64,000 nucleotides of DNA from Siphonodentalium dalli (lineage: Eukaryota > Mollusca > Scaphopoda > Gadilida > Siphonodentaliidae), in NCBI GenBank assembly GCA_032622095.1, contig CP136064.1, forward strand, positions 177,212,247 to 177,276,246, given 5' to 3'. The position numbers were made by a program, and so were the translations under genes. Position 1 is the stretch's first letter. Each line of letters begins with the position of its first letter. The notes beneath the pieces were generated by a model. It saw nothing but the letters and a program-made list of their open reading frames with translations. It ran no database searches and was not told the origin of the DNA. Below, one piece after another: positions 10,867 through 20,147 of the stretch.

Positions 10867-12400
10867 GGTTTTAGTACAATATGCCAACACATCCTTGGTG
10901 GTAGAGTTTGGTCCACTGATTAAAAAAACATTGTTGGCAAATATCTATACCCGGGTTGGATGTCAAAGGTCAAGGTCATATGCATAGGCGCCTTTCTGCC
11001 ATAGCCTGAATGTTTGCACATATAGAATGATAATTTTGTTTAGTAAGATATATTGGTGAATAATGTTTTATATCAAGGATGTGCATGGCAATCTGATTGC
11101 TGGGGTTTCTGTGTTCTTGAGTGGCTTCCTTAGCAACCGTTGCTATGAAATTGTTTTCCATAGCAACAAGCCTCAAAAGAAGGATTTTTGTCTATTTTAT
11201 GGTGAACCTATCTCAAACTACATTGTATGTGAAGTATATGCAATAGCATACACTACATTTTCGTAGCAAGTAGCTGGATCATGTGCTGGTCGTTGCATCT
11301 GTCAAATTCGACAGCGGTTTCCTTCACCGTTGAACAACAAATACATGCATAACAACATCTAAAACTGTTCGCTGCATGCTATAATCATGTTACAAATAAA
11401 AAGTGCCGAAACGTCCAATGTGCTTGGGCCCAAACAACGAAGTGCCGAAACCCCAGGTGCCAATTTCGTCACTGATATTCATCCCCAGCTGATCGGTTGA
11501 AATCAGGTGTCAGCGTTCTGTTGTGGAAAAAATTCATTTGAATCATCGCCGCGAGACGATTTCCTCCGCAAAATATCCCCGAAAATGTATGTTTTAACAA
11601 ACTTTTCAGCCACATTTCCCCACAACCATAAAACTAATCGAAAGACATCTCCTTCCACAAATGCATGTATTCAGTATTGTCATAGTGTGTCTCTGTATTC
11701 CAAATTTATTATTTCTATACGGGTAGGCCTACCCGCTTCAAAATTACTGTCCGGTTAGTCATGTACTCCCCTGATCCACCAGGCCCGGCGGACAGTTTTT
11801 GTTGTTCACCCCATAGTCGAACTGGATTGGTTGGTTGCCTTTCGTCAACATTGACACGTTTTTGGCCTACTGATTCTTTGTGTCAACGTTTATACTGCAT
11901 GCATGCACATTTGTTTTCACAACATTCCTTCAGACTCATTAAGGTAATCAATTAAAGGAAGTCATTGGAACTATTTTCTGAAATGCTACAATTACCTCCC
12001 CAGGGATGAGGTGGAGATATATTTTCAATAGTTTGATATATTTCTACCAGTATTTAGTGTGAAATTGAATACTTTAAAACAAGATTTATATTCAAATAAT
12101 TTGGTACTTTCAGCACGGGGTGGGCGAGTGGGGTCAGAAACAAATTGCGGACACGTAGGTTTTACCATCGTGGCCACTTCGGGACCCACCATCCCAGTGT
12201 TCTACTATTTTTAAGTGTATATTTTACTACATGTTTTCGGCTAGTCCTACACACCCCTTTATTTTTTATTTCGAAAATGTATTACTCATGTTTTTAGTCA
12301 CTTTCGCTGATACATACATCGAGCCATCCAATGTACTGTAGTGTTTTTGGGTATCAATTAATTATCGTGGATGACAAACAAAACACCGAAAACCCCGTGA
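10867..12400. other. Unassigned, scattered short frames
   Basis: The stretch contains AGGTCAAGGTCA at about 10,966, a motif frequent in mollusc repeats and also a nuclear-receptor half-site arrangement. A 67-codon frame lies at 11,063-11,266 and two adjacent frames at 11,507-11,955. None shows a family motif or codon structure strong enough to call. Confidence 0.3.
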
Positions 12401-12604
12401 TCGGAAGATATACAAAAGAGGTCACATTTGACCCCGGCAACAACCGCGGGAGAGACAATCACGAAGTCAAACGAACACGGCTCGGCCAATTCCGGAACTG
12501 CACGGCGAAGCTCTTCCGATGACGAACTTCCATCACTCGACCCACAATCTTCAAACCAACAACATGTCTTACAATTATCGTCTATTCTATTGCCTGTTAA
12601 TTAA
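12401..12604 (+). pseudogene. Ser-rich coding-like terminal segment
   Basis: Between a stop at 12,398 and TAA at 12,602 an open frame of 67 codons reads as a low-complexity, Ser/Thr/Gln-rich polypeptide with SANSGTARRSSSDDELPSL near its middle. This is the style of a disordered C-terminal tail. The same frame continues upstream of the stop (WMTNKTPKTP). I do not recognise it. It could be the broken last exon of a regulatory protein or chance in GC-richer DNA. Confidence 0.25.
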
Positions 12605-13546
12605 CATGTAAATGTTCCTGTTATAATTATAAAGGTTAGTTAAACTTGTATGTTCGTATTTAATCAATAATGTAGTAAATAGAAATAACCCCTTTTAAAA
12701 ATACGACAGTACTGATGTTTATTTCCATTTCCTTTTCTTGTCGATATATATAAACGAGTAGGATCTGTCTGTCTGCATTTGTTCACGATTGTTCTCCCAG
12801 ACCCTGCACCAATTTCAACCTAATTTGGCGTGGTGATTCGGGGTACCCCGGTTAATGTTATCACCGCGTTAGTTTTTTTTTTCCAAAATTTTGAAGAAAA
12901 TGAAAATTGAAACCAAAAATTGAGCAAGGAGTTCAATGTACAGAAACTAAATTACAAATTAAATTTAAATAAAAAGAAATTTAAATTATTTGTTTTTTTT
13001 AATAAAAATATTTAAATAAAAAATCAAAATATGCGATTATGGACATCATGGCATGTTGCTGTCTACAATATTGAGAATTAATTGGTGTAATACATGCATG
13101 GTGGAAGAAATAATGGTGCATTCTATGATTCCATGCATATTTGGAAGGTCCAATATTGGATTTTGAAGCCAAACAAAACTACATGTACTATGCTATGTAA
13201 ATTGTTTTTAATCTTTCATATTACATTATGAGACAAATATGGTAACTTCTTTTGGCGTAAAAGGCTTGAGTCCAATATTTGTTTAGCTGAGTAAAAAAAA
13301 CTTGTTTCGCGGTTGATGGACCACCGGCATACGTGTCTGTAAACATATTGACCCCGACAGCCTTCAGTGTCAGATTTGTTAACTGAAAAGGTAATCATTT
13401 GGAAATTTCCAACCATAGGGCGGTGTCAGGTTGGAACATTCCAACAGTTTTAAAGATTGAGATAGCCGTTGGAAAATTCCACCCGGGGTGGGTACAAATG
13501 AAATTTCTCGTACTTTTGTAGCTGGTCATTGACCCTATATTGAATA
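12605..13546. other. AT-rich low-complexity and repeat-like stretch
   Basis: The stretch 12,885-13,030 is a run of AAATTTAAATAAAAA-type sequence. At 12,745-12,870 there is a block (GAGTAGGATCTGTCTGTCTG, then ACCCTGCACCAATTTCAACC and GGGGTACCCCGG) of the kind found at the ends of dispersed invertebrate repeats. From 13,395 to 13,485, TTGGAAATTTCCAAC-type short inverted motifs recur three times. No gene is seen. Confidence 0.4.
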
Positions 13547-13775
13547 CTATGCCACCAAACTCTTTATAGATACGAAACTCTGATTAAATTCATGGAAAGC
13601 AAATCCAAACAAATGGTCTATTGTCTTGAACCAGGGAGTGGATGCATGCGGGTCTTCTGTTGGATACTGACACAATTCAACAGTTTGTGTTTCAGCATCT
13701 CCGACGATTAAAGAACCTGTGGATTTCACTGTCTTGATGAGGAATGATGTTATAATCCATTTTGGTGATATCTTC
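13547..13775 (-). pseudogene. Coding-like sequence, downstream part (broken)
   Basis: The minus strand reads coding-like for about 75 codons, for example TQTVELCQYPTEDPHASTP and FKTIDHLFGFAFHEFNQSF, and ends at TAG near 13,547. Its first part also makes sense one frame over (DITKMDYNIIPHQDSEIHRF), so one frameshift is likely. The frame runs straight into the 11 bp repeat that borders the palindrome, and coding-like sequence resumes beyond it at 16,462-16,355. I do not recognise the family. Confidence 0.4.
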
Positions 13776-13786
13776 TTGGTTTGTTG
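13776..13786. repeat. 11 bp direct repeat, left flank of palindrome
   Basis: TTGGTTTGTTG is repeated exactly at 16,343-16,353. It looks like a target-site duplication made when the palindrome entered. The left copy overlaps the first two bases of the palindromic arm, and three extra bases separate the right arm from the right copy, so the exact element ends are uncertain. Confidence 0.65.
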
Positions 13787-13939
13787 ATAAGCCCCCTGTT
13801 TGGGGCCATTTCAGGAACGATAACTCTATCCGAAGTACATTACCTATATTCTCTGCAGTACTCCAGTTGGTGTTAGTCTAGACAGTTTGACCTGTATTCT
13901 CCGCCCACGCGTCGGTTTATTTGTATACCGGTTGGGCAT

Positions 13940-14155
13940 GTCCAAAAAATTTCAAAAACTTAAAAAATTTCAAAAATTAAAAAAATTTCAAAAACTTAAA
14001 AAATTTCAAAAATTTCAAAAACTTCAAAAATTCAAAAAAATTCAAAAAAATTCAAAAAATTCAAAAACTTAAAAAATTTCAAAAACTTAAAAAATTTCAC
14101 AAATTTCACAAATTTCACAAATTTCAAAAAAATTCAAAAATTAAACAAAATTCAG
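13940..14155. repeat. A/T tail array, left arm
   Basis: Tandem short units of the AAAATTTCAAAAACTTAA type fill this stretch, with AAATTTCAC variants near the inner end. It is the mirror of 16,019-16,180. Unit number and phase differ between arms, which accounts for part of the arm-length difference. Confidence 0.9.
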
Positions 14156-14300
14156 GATTTAGTCAAAAATATGGCTTGTTGCCATTCATCGGAAAGCTAT
14201 GGGGGTACGGTGGTGAGCGCCACCGAAAAAAGCAAGTGAGTGAGGGAAAAAAGAGAAAAATAACATGACAAGTGGTACATACTACAATTTATGATATTAA

Positions 14301-14496
14301 CTATTCACTGTCACTTTCGTCCGAATTGTCATCACTTTCGTCAGATGTGTCATTTTTTTCGTCCATGAACTTTTCTAGCAATGGTCTGTACTGAAATTTT
14401 CACTGCATCACGATCTTCAAAACCATTCTTCATATATTTGTACACTTTATCCACCGATCTTTCAATAGCCTTCGAAAATTTAGGTAAATTACTCAT
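14301..14496 (-). pseudogene. Frame C, left arm (frameshifted copy)
   Basis: This is the mirror of the intact frame at 15,656-15,859, starting at the same ATG (14,496). It is eight bases shorter because of changes near 14,385-14,400, where the other arm reads GAAAATGTCAATATTAAAG. The shift means the acidic C-terminal tail is no longer in frame with the start. The two arms therefore have not been kept identical in this part. Confidence 0.7.
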
Positions 14497-14587
14497 TTTA
14501 GTTCAGTGAATATGTCGTTTGGAGTTTCCTTATTAACTTTTCCAATGTTTGTCTTCTTCGCTCTTCCTCCTTTTATCTCTTTAACTT

Positions 14588-14803
14588 TTATCTTCTTAGC
14601 TCCGGGTTTGGAGTTTCCTTTTTAACTTTTCCAATGTTTGTCTTCTTCGCTCTTCCTCCTTTTATCTCTTTAACTTTTATCTTCTTAGCTCCGGGTTTCC
14701 TTATAAGTTTTTCAGGTTTCGCTTCAGTCTTGGGTAGGTCCTTCGAGTCATCGTAGGGTACATATTTATTAAGATCAAAGTCATAATAGTACGGAGTCCC
14801 CAT
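14588..14803 (-). CDS. Frame B, left arm: Tyr/Asp start, Lys-rich tail
   Basis: A 71-residue frame starts at ATG (14,803). The N-terminus is MGTPYYYDFDLNKYVPYDD, followed by a basic region with repeated Lys clusters (KKIKVKEIKGG, AKKTNIGKVKK). Such a basic tail would suit nucleic-acid binding, but that is inference. The start overlaps the end of frame A by 23 bases. The frame ends inside an 89 bp direct repeat: the second repeat copy puts it out of phase and gives an early stop. The right-arm copy (15,349-15,564) differs at a single residue (Arg to Ser near residue 35). I know of no matching family. Confidence 0.5.
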   Translation of the reverse strand: MGTPYYYDFDLNKYVPYDDSKDLPKTEAKPEKLIRKPGAKKIKVKEIKGGRAKKTNIGKVKKETPNPELRR

Positions 14804-14940
14804 TCCATCTAAAGTTCAAAGTGTACTCTGAAGTAGTAATTTTTATAGGCGCCAAATTACCATCCAAGACGTATACCCTTATAAACTGCGGGTCAGTCCT
14901 AGTAACGCGCACGTCAACGCCGCCGCCGGCGGCAGAGTAT

Positions 14941-14971
<31 letters not shown>

Positions 14972-15050
14972 CTGCGGCTGTTGTTGTTGTAGTTGTTGTT
15001 GTTGTTGATACAAATGTCAATGCAATTATGAGTGATTTCAATATGCACAC
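14781..15050 (-). CDS. Frame A, left arm: hydrophobic start, Thr/Ala stretch
   Basis: The frame reads a hydrophobic segment (CILKSLIIALTFVS) that resembles a signal peptide or membrane anchor. A run of Thr then Ala encoded by GTT/GCC microsatellite follows, then a conserved C-terminal part with TDPQFIRVYVLDGNLAPIK. There is no ATG near the hydrophobic segment; only GTG/TTG codons are in frame, and the frame reaches the palindrome centre. The natural start may therefore have been lost when the palindrome formed. The Thr/Ala run differs in length and composition from the other arm. Confidence 0.4.
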
Positions 15051-15075
15051 TATTGTATAGGTAAAAAATTGGCGC

Positions 15076-15102
15076 GCGGCCCCCTCACCCCCTCACTGCC
15101 GC
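15076..15102. other. Asymmetric spacer at the palindrome centre
   Basis: These 27 bases separate the two arms and do not match their own complement, apart from the GCGGC/GCCGC edges. The core is C-rich (CCCCCTCACCCCCTCACT). The immediately flanking arm ends are TAAAAAATTGGCGC and its complement. A short unpaired centre is what a foldback or hairpin-end junction would leave. Confidence 0.8.
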
Positions 15103-15104
15103 GG

Positions 15105-15371
15105 CGCCAATTTTTTACCTATACAATAGTGTGCATATTGAAATCACTCATAATTGCATTGACATTTGTATCAACAACAACAACAACAGCCGCCGCCGCC
15201 CGCCGCCGCCGCCCGCCGCCCGCCGCCGGCGGCGTTGGCGTGCGCGTTACTAAGACTGACCCGCAGTTTATAAGGGTATACGTCTTGGATGGAAATTTGG
15301 CGCCTATAAAAATTACTACTTCAGAGTACACTTTGAACTTTAGCCGGAATGGGGACTCCGTACTATTATGA
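15105..15371 (+). CDS. Frame A, right arm
   Basis: This is the mirror copy of the left frame A. It has the same hydrophobic segment and the same C-terminal half (TDPQFIRVYVLDGNLAPIK with one Lys/Arg change just before it), but a shorter Thr run. Ala is partly replaced by Arg/Pro because the GCC tract has shifted phase. Again no ATG precedes the hydrophobic segment, and the frame stays open back into the central spacer. Its end overlaps the start of frame B by 23 bases. Confidence 0.4.
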   Translation, partial: RQFFTYTIVCILKSLIIALTFVSTTTTTAAAARRRRPPPAAGGVGVRVTKTDPQFIRVYVLDGNLAPIKITTSEYTLNFSRNGDSVLL

Positions 15372-15564
15372 CTTTGATCTTAATAAATATGTACCCTACG
15401 ATGACTCGAAGGACCTACCCAAGACTGAAGCGAAACCTGAAAAACTTATAAGTAAACCCGGAGCTAAGAAGATAAAAGTTAAAGAGATAAAAGGAGGAAG
15501 AGCGAAGAAGACAAACATTGGAAAAGTTAAAAAGGAAACTCCAAACCCGGAGCTAAGAAGATAA
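15349..15564 (+). CDS. Frame B, right arm
   Basis: This is the mirror copy of the left frame B, 71 residues from ATG 15,349, with one residue difference. The 89 bp direct repeat (units starting near 15,457 and 15,546) ends the frame early. Beyond the second unit the sequence remains codable in the phase of the first unit, up to a stop that overlaps the ATG of frame C. The duplication therefore probably broke an originally longer frame B. It is present in both arms, so it predates the palindrome or was copied between arms. Confidence 0.5.
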   Translation: MGTPYYYDFDLNKYVPYDDSKDLPKTEAKPEKLISKPGAKKIKVKEIKGGRAKKTNIGKVKKETPNPELRR

Positions 15565-15655
15565 AAGTTAAAGAGATAAAAGGAGGAAGAGCGAAGAAGA
15601 CAAACATTGGAAAAGTTAAAAAGGAAACTCCAAACGACATATTCACTGAACTAAA

Positions 15656-15859
15656 ATGAGTAATTTACCTAAATTTTCGAAGGCTATTGAAAGGTCGGTG
15701 GATAAAGTGTACAAATATATGAAGAATGGTTTTGAAGATCGTGATGCAGTGAAAATGTCAATATTAAAGTACGGACCATTGCTAGAAAAGTTCATGGACG
15801 AAAAAAATGACACAGCTGACGAAAGTGATGACAATTCGGACGAAAGTGACAGTGAATAG
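15656..15859 (+). CDS. Frame C, right arm: small protein with acidic tail
   Basis: This 67-residue frame starts at ATG 15,656 and ends at TAG. It has an amphipathic helical-looking body (KFSKAIERSVDKVYKYMKN) and a strongly acidic Asp/Ser/Glu C-terminus (DESDDNSDESDSE). The ATG lies in an ATGA context that overlaps a stop for the upstream reading phase, a coupling style common in compact viral genomes. The opposite-strand frame through here is a shadow. The function is unknown; small acidic-tailed proteins of this kind occur in many DNA viruses, but nothing identifies this one. Confidence 0.5.
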   Translation: MSNLPKFSKAIERSVDKVYKYMKNGFEDRDAVKMSILKYGPLLEKFMDEKNDTADESDDNSDESDSE

Positions 15860-16018
15860 TTAATATCATAAATTGTAGTATGTACCACTTGTGATGTTAT
15901 TTTTCTCTTTTTTCCCTCACTCACTTGCTTTTTTCGGTGGCGCTCACCACCGTACCCCCATAGCTTTCCGATGAATGGCAACAAGCCATATTTTTGACTA
16001 AATCCGGAATTTTGTTTA

Positions 16019-16180
16019 ATTTTTGAAGTTTTTTGAAATTTGTGAAATTTGTGAAATTTTTGAAGTTTTTGAAGTTTTTGAAATTTTTGAAGTTTTTGAA
16101 GTTTTTGAAATTTTTTGAAATTTTTGAAATTTTTGAAGTTTTTGAAATTTTTGATTTTTTTTGAAATTTTTGAAGTTTTT
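16019..16180. repeat. A/T tail array, right arm
   Basis: Units of TTTTTGAAATTTTTGAAG type mirror the left-arm array. The unit order differs, as expected for slippage in short tandem DNA after arm formation. Confidence 0.9.
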
Positions 16181-16342
16181 GGACATGCTCAACCGGTATA
16201 CAAATAAACCGACGCGTGGGCGGAGAATATAGGTCAAACTGTCTAGACTAACACCAACTGGATTACTGCAGAGAATATAGGTAATGTACTTCGGATAGAG
16301 TTATCGTTCCTGAAATGGCCCCAAACAGGGGGCTTATCATCA

Positions 16343-16353
16343 TTGGTTTGTTG
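16343..16353. repeat. 11 bp direct repeat, right flank of palindrome
   Basis: This is an exact second copy of TTGGTTTGTTG (left copy 13,776-13,786). Three bases (TCA) lie between the palindromic arm and this copy. Confidence 0.65.
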
Positions 16354-16354
16354 T

Positions 16355-16462
16355 TTAATTGCAAACGTTCATTTGGATGATGTAAAATTCCATTGTCGAT
16401 TGCATTGCCCCATCGAAGCCGCCAGCCTGTGCCTCAAAATGGTCACATCTGAAGACAGGCAT
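16355..16462 (-). pseudogene. Coding-like sequence, upstream part (broken)
   Basis: A minus-strand frame of 35 codons runs from ATG 16,462 to TAA and reads MPVFRCDHFEAQAGGFDG followed by QSTMEFYIIQMN. Codon usage and composition look coding. If the palindrome and one flanking repeat are disregarded, it sits immediately upstream of the coding-like stretch at 13,775-13,547 on the same strand and in a compatible order. A stop and a shift separate the frames, so the gene was already broken or has decayed since. The family is unknown. Confidence 0.35.
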
Positions 16463-16548
16463 GTTGTGATACTATATATATCACATGGAGTTACACAATA
16501 ATATCGGTGTATATATTATGGAGCCCGATGTGACATCAGATTTTTTTT

Positions 16549-16640
16549 ATAAAGACGTGGCCATGAGAAGAAAGTCGCGGCCACGAGAATATAAAGTCGT
16601 GGCCACGTGAATATGAAGTCGTGGTCACGAGAAGAAAGTC
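16549..16640. repeat. Minisatellite of ~22 bp GTCGTGGCCACGAGAA units
   Basis: About four units of the AAAGTCGTGGCCACGAGAA(GA/TAT) type lie in tandem. Each holds a short palindrome GTGGCCAC. Phase is kept and a few bases differ between units. Confidence 0.85.
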
Positions 16641-17324
16641 GTTGTATAATATATAAGGTAGGACACTGCATTCAATATCTGGACATGACCATTTCCATTT
16701 ATGTTATGAATAATAAAATATAAAAGTTAAAATTCGCCCCCCGTCCCAATTTTTTATATTGGCCTTCGGAGAGTGGTGATACGAGAAAACAATCTTAAAT
16801 ACAACATAAAGGGTCTGTTTCCAGACTTCGTTATTGCATCTCAGTTTCACGCGCGTATATACGACACCGATTGGAGGTCATATTGTCCCAGGAGACCTAT
16901 ACAGAATCCTGGACTCGCTAACCATCTACGCCACGCAAAAATGAAATGAAGAGCATGCATATAATCTGCGAAATAATTATCTTTTTCGAAAAGAAATTGA
17001 TTAGGGCAGCTTTCGGTCGAATCATGACTAAGCGGACAGATTTTTGGCGACTAATTATTTAAATTGTCGGGACTAATCGGACAGTAATTTCGAAGTGGGT
17101 GCCTGCATCGAAAGATGAAATTTGGAACACTGAGACACTCCATAGCGATATTCAATATGTGCATTTTTAGGAGGAGAACAGGTCTTTCGATTGGTATAGG
17201 TTGTGACGAGAAATGTCTCATATAATTGTGAAAATTTGAATTTTCTGGGATATTTTGCGTAAGAAATCGTCTCACGGCGATGATTCAAAGGCATTTTTTC
17301 CGCGATAAAACGCTGACAAATGAT
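16641..17324. other. Unassigned
   Basis: No gene or repeat relative is recognised. A minus-strand frame pair at 17,051-17,294 overlaps in two phases without any motif. Confidence 0.3.
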
Positions 17325-17670
17325 ATAGGGCCTAGGGGTGGGTCCCCCGCGGCCGGACCATTTTTAAAAAAATCCACTTTTTGTCATTTTTTTCACCGAT
17401 ACAAGAAATTTGAGTTTTGCTATGTCTTCAGTGGCCACTTAAGAACATAATAGGTATAAGTTGTTGGTTTTATTTGCTTTGAAACTCATTATTTCTGTTT
17501 TCATTTTAGTGGGCGTGGCTGGGCGTGGCTCCTAAAAATGGAAAAAATTTGCAAAAATAAATTCTAATTATTTTTTTCTCCATTCTTTTTGTTTTTTTGT
17601 GTAGTCCAAGGGTAACTAAGGCCATTTTCAGCATGATATGTTTTTACTTTTGACCGACCCCCCTCCCTGT
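17325..17670. repeat. G/C-ended repeat with GACCGACCCCCC terminus
   Basis: The block opens with GGGGTGGGTCCCCCGCGG and closes with TTTTGACCGACCCCCCTCC. It resembles the ends of the element at 5,196-5,729 and the start of a similar block at 63,883. A direct GGGCGTGGCT repeat occurs at 17,511-17,530. It is probably a non-autonomous DNA element, and it cuts into the retrotransposon remnant that follows. Confidence 0.45.
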
Positions 17671-17689
17671 ACCTTAACCTGTTTAGAGG

Positions 17690-17968
17690 ATGTGTCTAAC
17701 TATGTTTATATGCAGCAAAACGGTGTCAGAAAGTGTCTGCAAACTTTGTAAACAAAAACTACTCGCTTCGGACTCTATGATTTCCGGTTTTCGTTTCTGT
17801 CCGTTGATCCACTGCGTATACGTAGAACTGGGATTCCTACCAATCGTGACGAAAATCAAGGCAAAGCCCCTAATATACTGGAGCAAAATAATAACTATGG
17901 AAAGTACCAGACTCCCCTATATATCCTTTACACCTTTATGGCAGAATCAATTACGAAGGAATCGGTAA
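17690..17968 (+). pseudogene. Non-LTR retrotransposon ORF2 C-terminal remnant
   Basis: A 92-codon frame carries the pattern seen near the C-terminus of many non-LTR (LINE) reverse-transcriptase proteins. A VYVELGFLP block (family form VYGELGRxPL) is followed by a basic stretch, then YWSKII and MESTRLPYI (family form KYWxKI and a short Leu-rich end). Nothing of the polymerase active site is present; the sequence is 5'-truncated at the G/C-ended repeat before it. It precedes a LINE-type 3' tail at 18,380-18,893, so the two are probably one truncated insertion. Recognition is from motif memory. Confidence 0.55.
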
Positions 17969-18893
17969 ATATCCCATGACTAAAATTTGTACGTACGGAA
18001 CTAAATACCTAGGTATGTCTTATACATGGCAGACTCAATCAGTGAGTAGTGTCAAAATATTTTCTTGTGCTGTAAAATACCAACCCCCTGGCGAAATAAT
18101 AAATCATAGTATATACTATTGTCTGCACGCATGTACCACGGTTTGGAGTTTGGGATGATTCCCGGGAAGATTTGAAAGGGACGTCGGCCCTCTCCTACAA
18201 CCCACTTTTGAATGTTGTAGTTCCACTGAAGAGCGTTCGTAGGGTTTGTGAGTTTGTAAATAGAGATATATACCCATACACAGTATATGTGTTTGCCTAC
18301 TGTGCATGGGGTGGATGCCACCAGAGCAAGAAGCAAAGCCCCACCCCCATTCCGAACCAGGACCGGCGGAGAAGACTTACTTTGTTTCTCTGTGTGAGTT
18401 TTGTGCGTTGATATATATATAATTTTGAGTTGTGAATAGTTGTAATTTATTGTCCTATTTAGTGCTTGCGTGGACCCCAGTTGCCTTAGTCTGTTGTATT
18501 CCGGGCTTGTACTACGGGCTCAAATCTAGGAAAAGGGCGCAATGCCAACCGGTTGAATTAAGGTCGGTTGGGGCTCATCAACTGCCCGCCTTTCACTCCT
18601 GTGCGAGTGTCAGAACCCGTTGACGTGGTTGTATAATGCTGTCGTGGACGGAGGAAGCACCTGAGGACAGACTGTGTTGGTTGGTGTGTCTCTGAAGGTT
18701 TGGAGTGCCAAGTAGTGTTTTCGATTAGTATGTCCCACCCTTACTCCCATAGGCGCTGCCAATGTACCCCAACCAAGATTGCTTATATATGAGTACGCAG
18801 ATATCCCGTTTATTCATATATTATTTATAAATCTTTCTTCTCAATATGTATTGTCATACGATGAGAGTATCTAATAAATTGAATTGAATTCCA
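17969..18893 (+). mobile_element. Probable 3' part and tail of the same LINE
   Basis: Decayed frames continue to about 18,410. The 3' end is TGTATTGTCATACGATGAGA followed by TATCTAATAAATTGAATTGAATT at about 18,871-18,893. This A-T microsatellite-like tail is typical of invertebrate non-LTR elements and SINEs. A similar tail (AATAAATGAATTGAATTG, minus strand) occurs at 30,975. No target duplication was identified. Confidence 0.5.
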
Positions 18894-20147
18894 TAAACAA
18901 ATAAACTTAATATGGTTCACGCTAAACCGTATTCACCACAAATAAGCTCACGATTGAGAAAACACTGGACCGCAGTGTTTTGATACGGACTATAATCCTC
19001 GCCGACCGAGTCATTAATCCAGGCAATTCTTCAAGGATTGTCCACTTATAAATGGACAATAGGTACCTAAAATGGTCATTAATAAATGGACAATCCAACC
19101 ACGCGTGGCACGCGAGCTTGGGATTGTCCACTAAATGAAGACATGTTTTGTTAATCCTGCATGAAGGGCAATAACTCTATAAATAATGTTAATTTGCTAA
19201 ATAACAGTGATTTGTATGAGAAGTGTTTTTGACGAAATAACGGAGATATTTGAAGAAGAAATAACGGAAATGTTCAAAGAAGTGTTTTTAAAGAGCGTGT
19301 TTTTAAACCCACCCACCCAAGGGAAGAATTTGACTTATATTTCACAAAAGTTGATCTGTTGTGGTGTTGCAAATTTCTCATACAAATCTCCGTCATTTAT
19401 TAAAGGTACATTCTTTATAGAGTTATTACCCTGCCTGTCGGATGAACAGGACCAGAGTTACATACTTTTTTTCGACTTTGAAATGTTTGTGTTCTTCGTT
19501 TTCGGATGATAGCTTCAGTTAATCATTAATGCCTGATTTATCAGGAATTTCAGTCTTTGTAAATTTGTTTTCCGTTCCTGACTTTTAGCACTATTCCTGA
19601 TTTTTAACAAAACTCTTTCCTAATTTCCTGTTCTTGTTTTGAAAAAAATAACAAATTTCATTGCATTAACTGTTAATGGTGACTGAACGGAATGAAATTT
19701 GGTATGCATATTTGAAACAACAAAGTACACTTATAATTCGATGCCCATTTTATCAGTTACGGAGCATTTACATAATCGGCAAATTCTAAGTCAGCAATGA
19801 CCATAACTCCTGCAAAAATGGACGGACCGACTTGACATGTAATTGGAGCTGATAACCTAACATACCAAATGTTCATGGTTCAGATCTGATCAAACAAACA
19901 AGTTATTATCCGGAAACCTCGGAATTGCGAACGACACACGTGGTTCCCACTTCGTGTCGTCTGAGATGACGAAGTCTCCCACCTCTATCAGCAATGTGTT
20001 TGTTGTGTCTGTTAAGAGATAGTTATAAAGAGCCTTTGTGTCACCAGTCTCCGGTGTGGCTATAGTGGTGGTGACATTCCTTCTTTACGCACGTACAACG
20101 CGTAATTATGCGTTACAGCTAGGGAGCTCGGAGAATAAAGATCAATA
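18894..20147. repeat. Mixed diverged repeats
   Basis: At 19,020-19,132 the motif GGATTGTCCA(C/T)TTATAAATGGACAAT occurs in both orientations, giving short foldbacks. The stretch 19,430-19,930 holds the repeat shared with 8,680-8,840, and then a unit (CTAAGTCAGCAATGACCATAACTCC, TGATAACCTAACATACCAAAT, TTCAGATCTGATC) of the tandem family at 38,580-39,060. A 100-codon frame at 19,207-19,509 runs into that repeat, so I do not call it. Confidence 0.5.

Larger units (their letters stand above)
13785..16339. mobile_element. 2.55 kb palindrome with mirrored three-gene cassette
   Basis: The left arm (13,785-15,075) and right arm (15,103-16,339) are near-perfect inverted copies around a 27 bp asymmetric spacer, itself bounded by GCGGC and GCCGC. 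From the centre outwards each arm holds frame A, frame B, frame C, a segment of about 160 bp, and a TTTTTGAAATTTTTGAA-type tail. Each then continues through a unique edge containing CCCACGCGTCGGTTTATTTG and GGGCTTATCA. The compact overlapping frames without introns look like a DNA-virus or Polinton-type fragment rather than host genes. I recognise no hallmark gene, so the origin is inference. Possible readings are two terminal repeats joined head to head, a snap-back product of a linear element's end, or a foldback transposon. Confidence 0.8.

Noticed and set aside
10966-10978. AGGTCAAGGTCA as a nuclear-receptor response element
   Set aside because: The motif is common in mollusc-type repeats and no promoter or gene is placed near it.
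15643-15984. 113-codon minus-strand frame over frame C
   Set aside because: It is antisense to the intact ATG frame C, and its Ser-rich middle is the complement of C's acidic codons. The mirror position in the left arm is disrupted.
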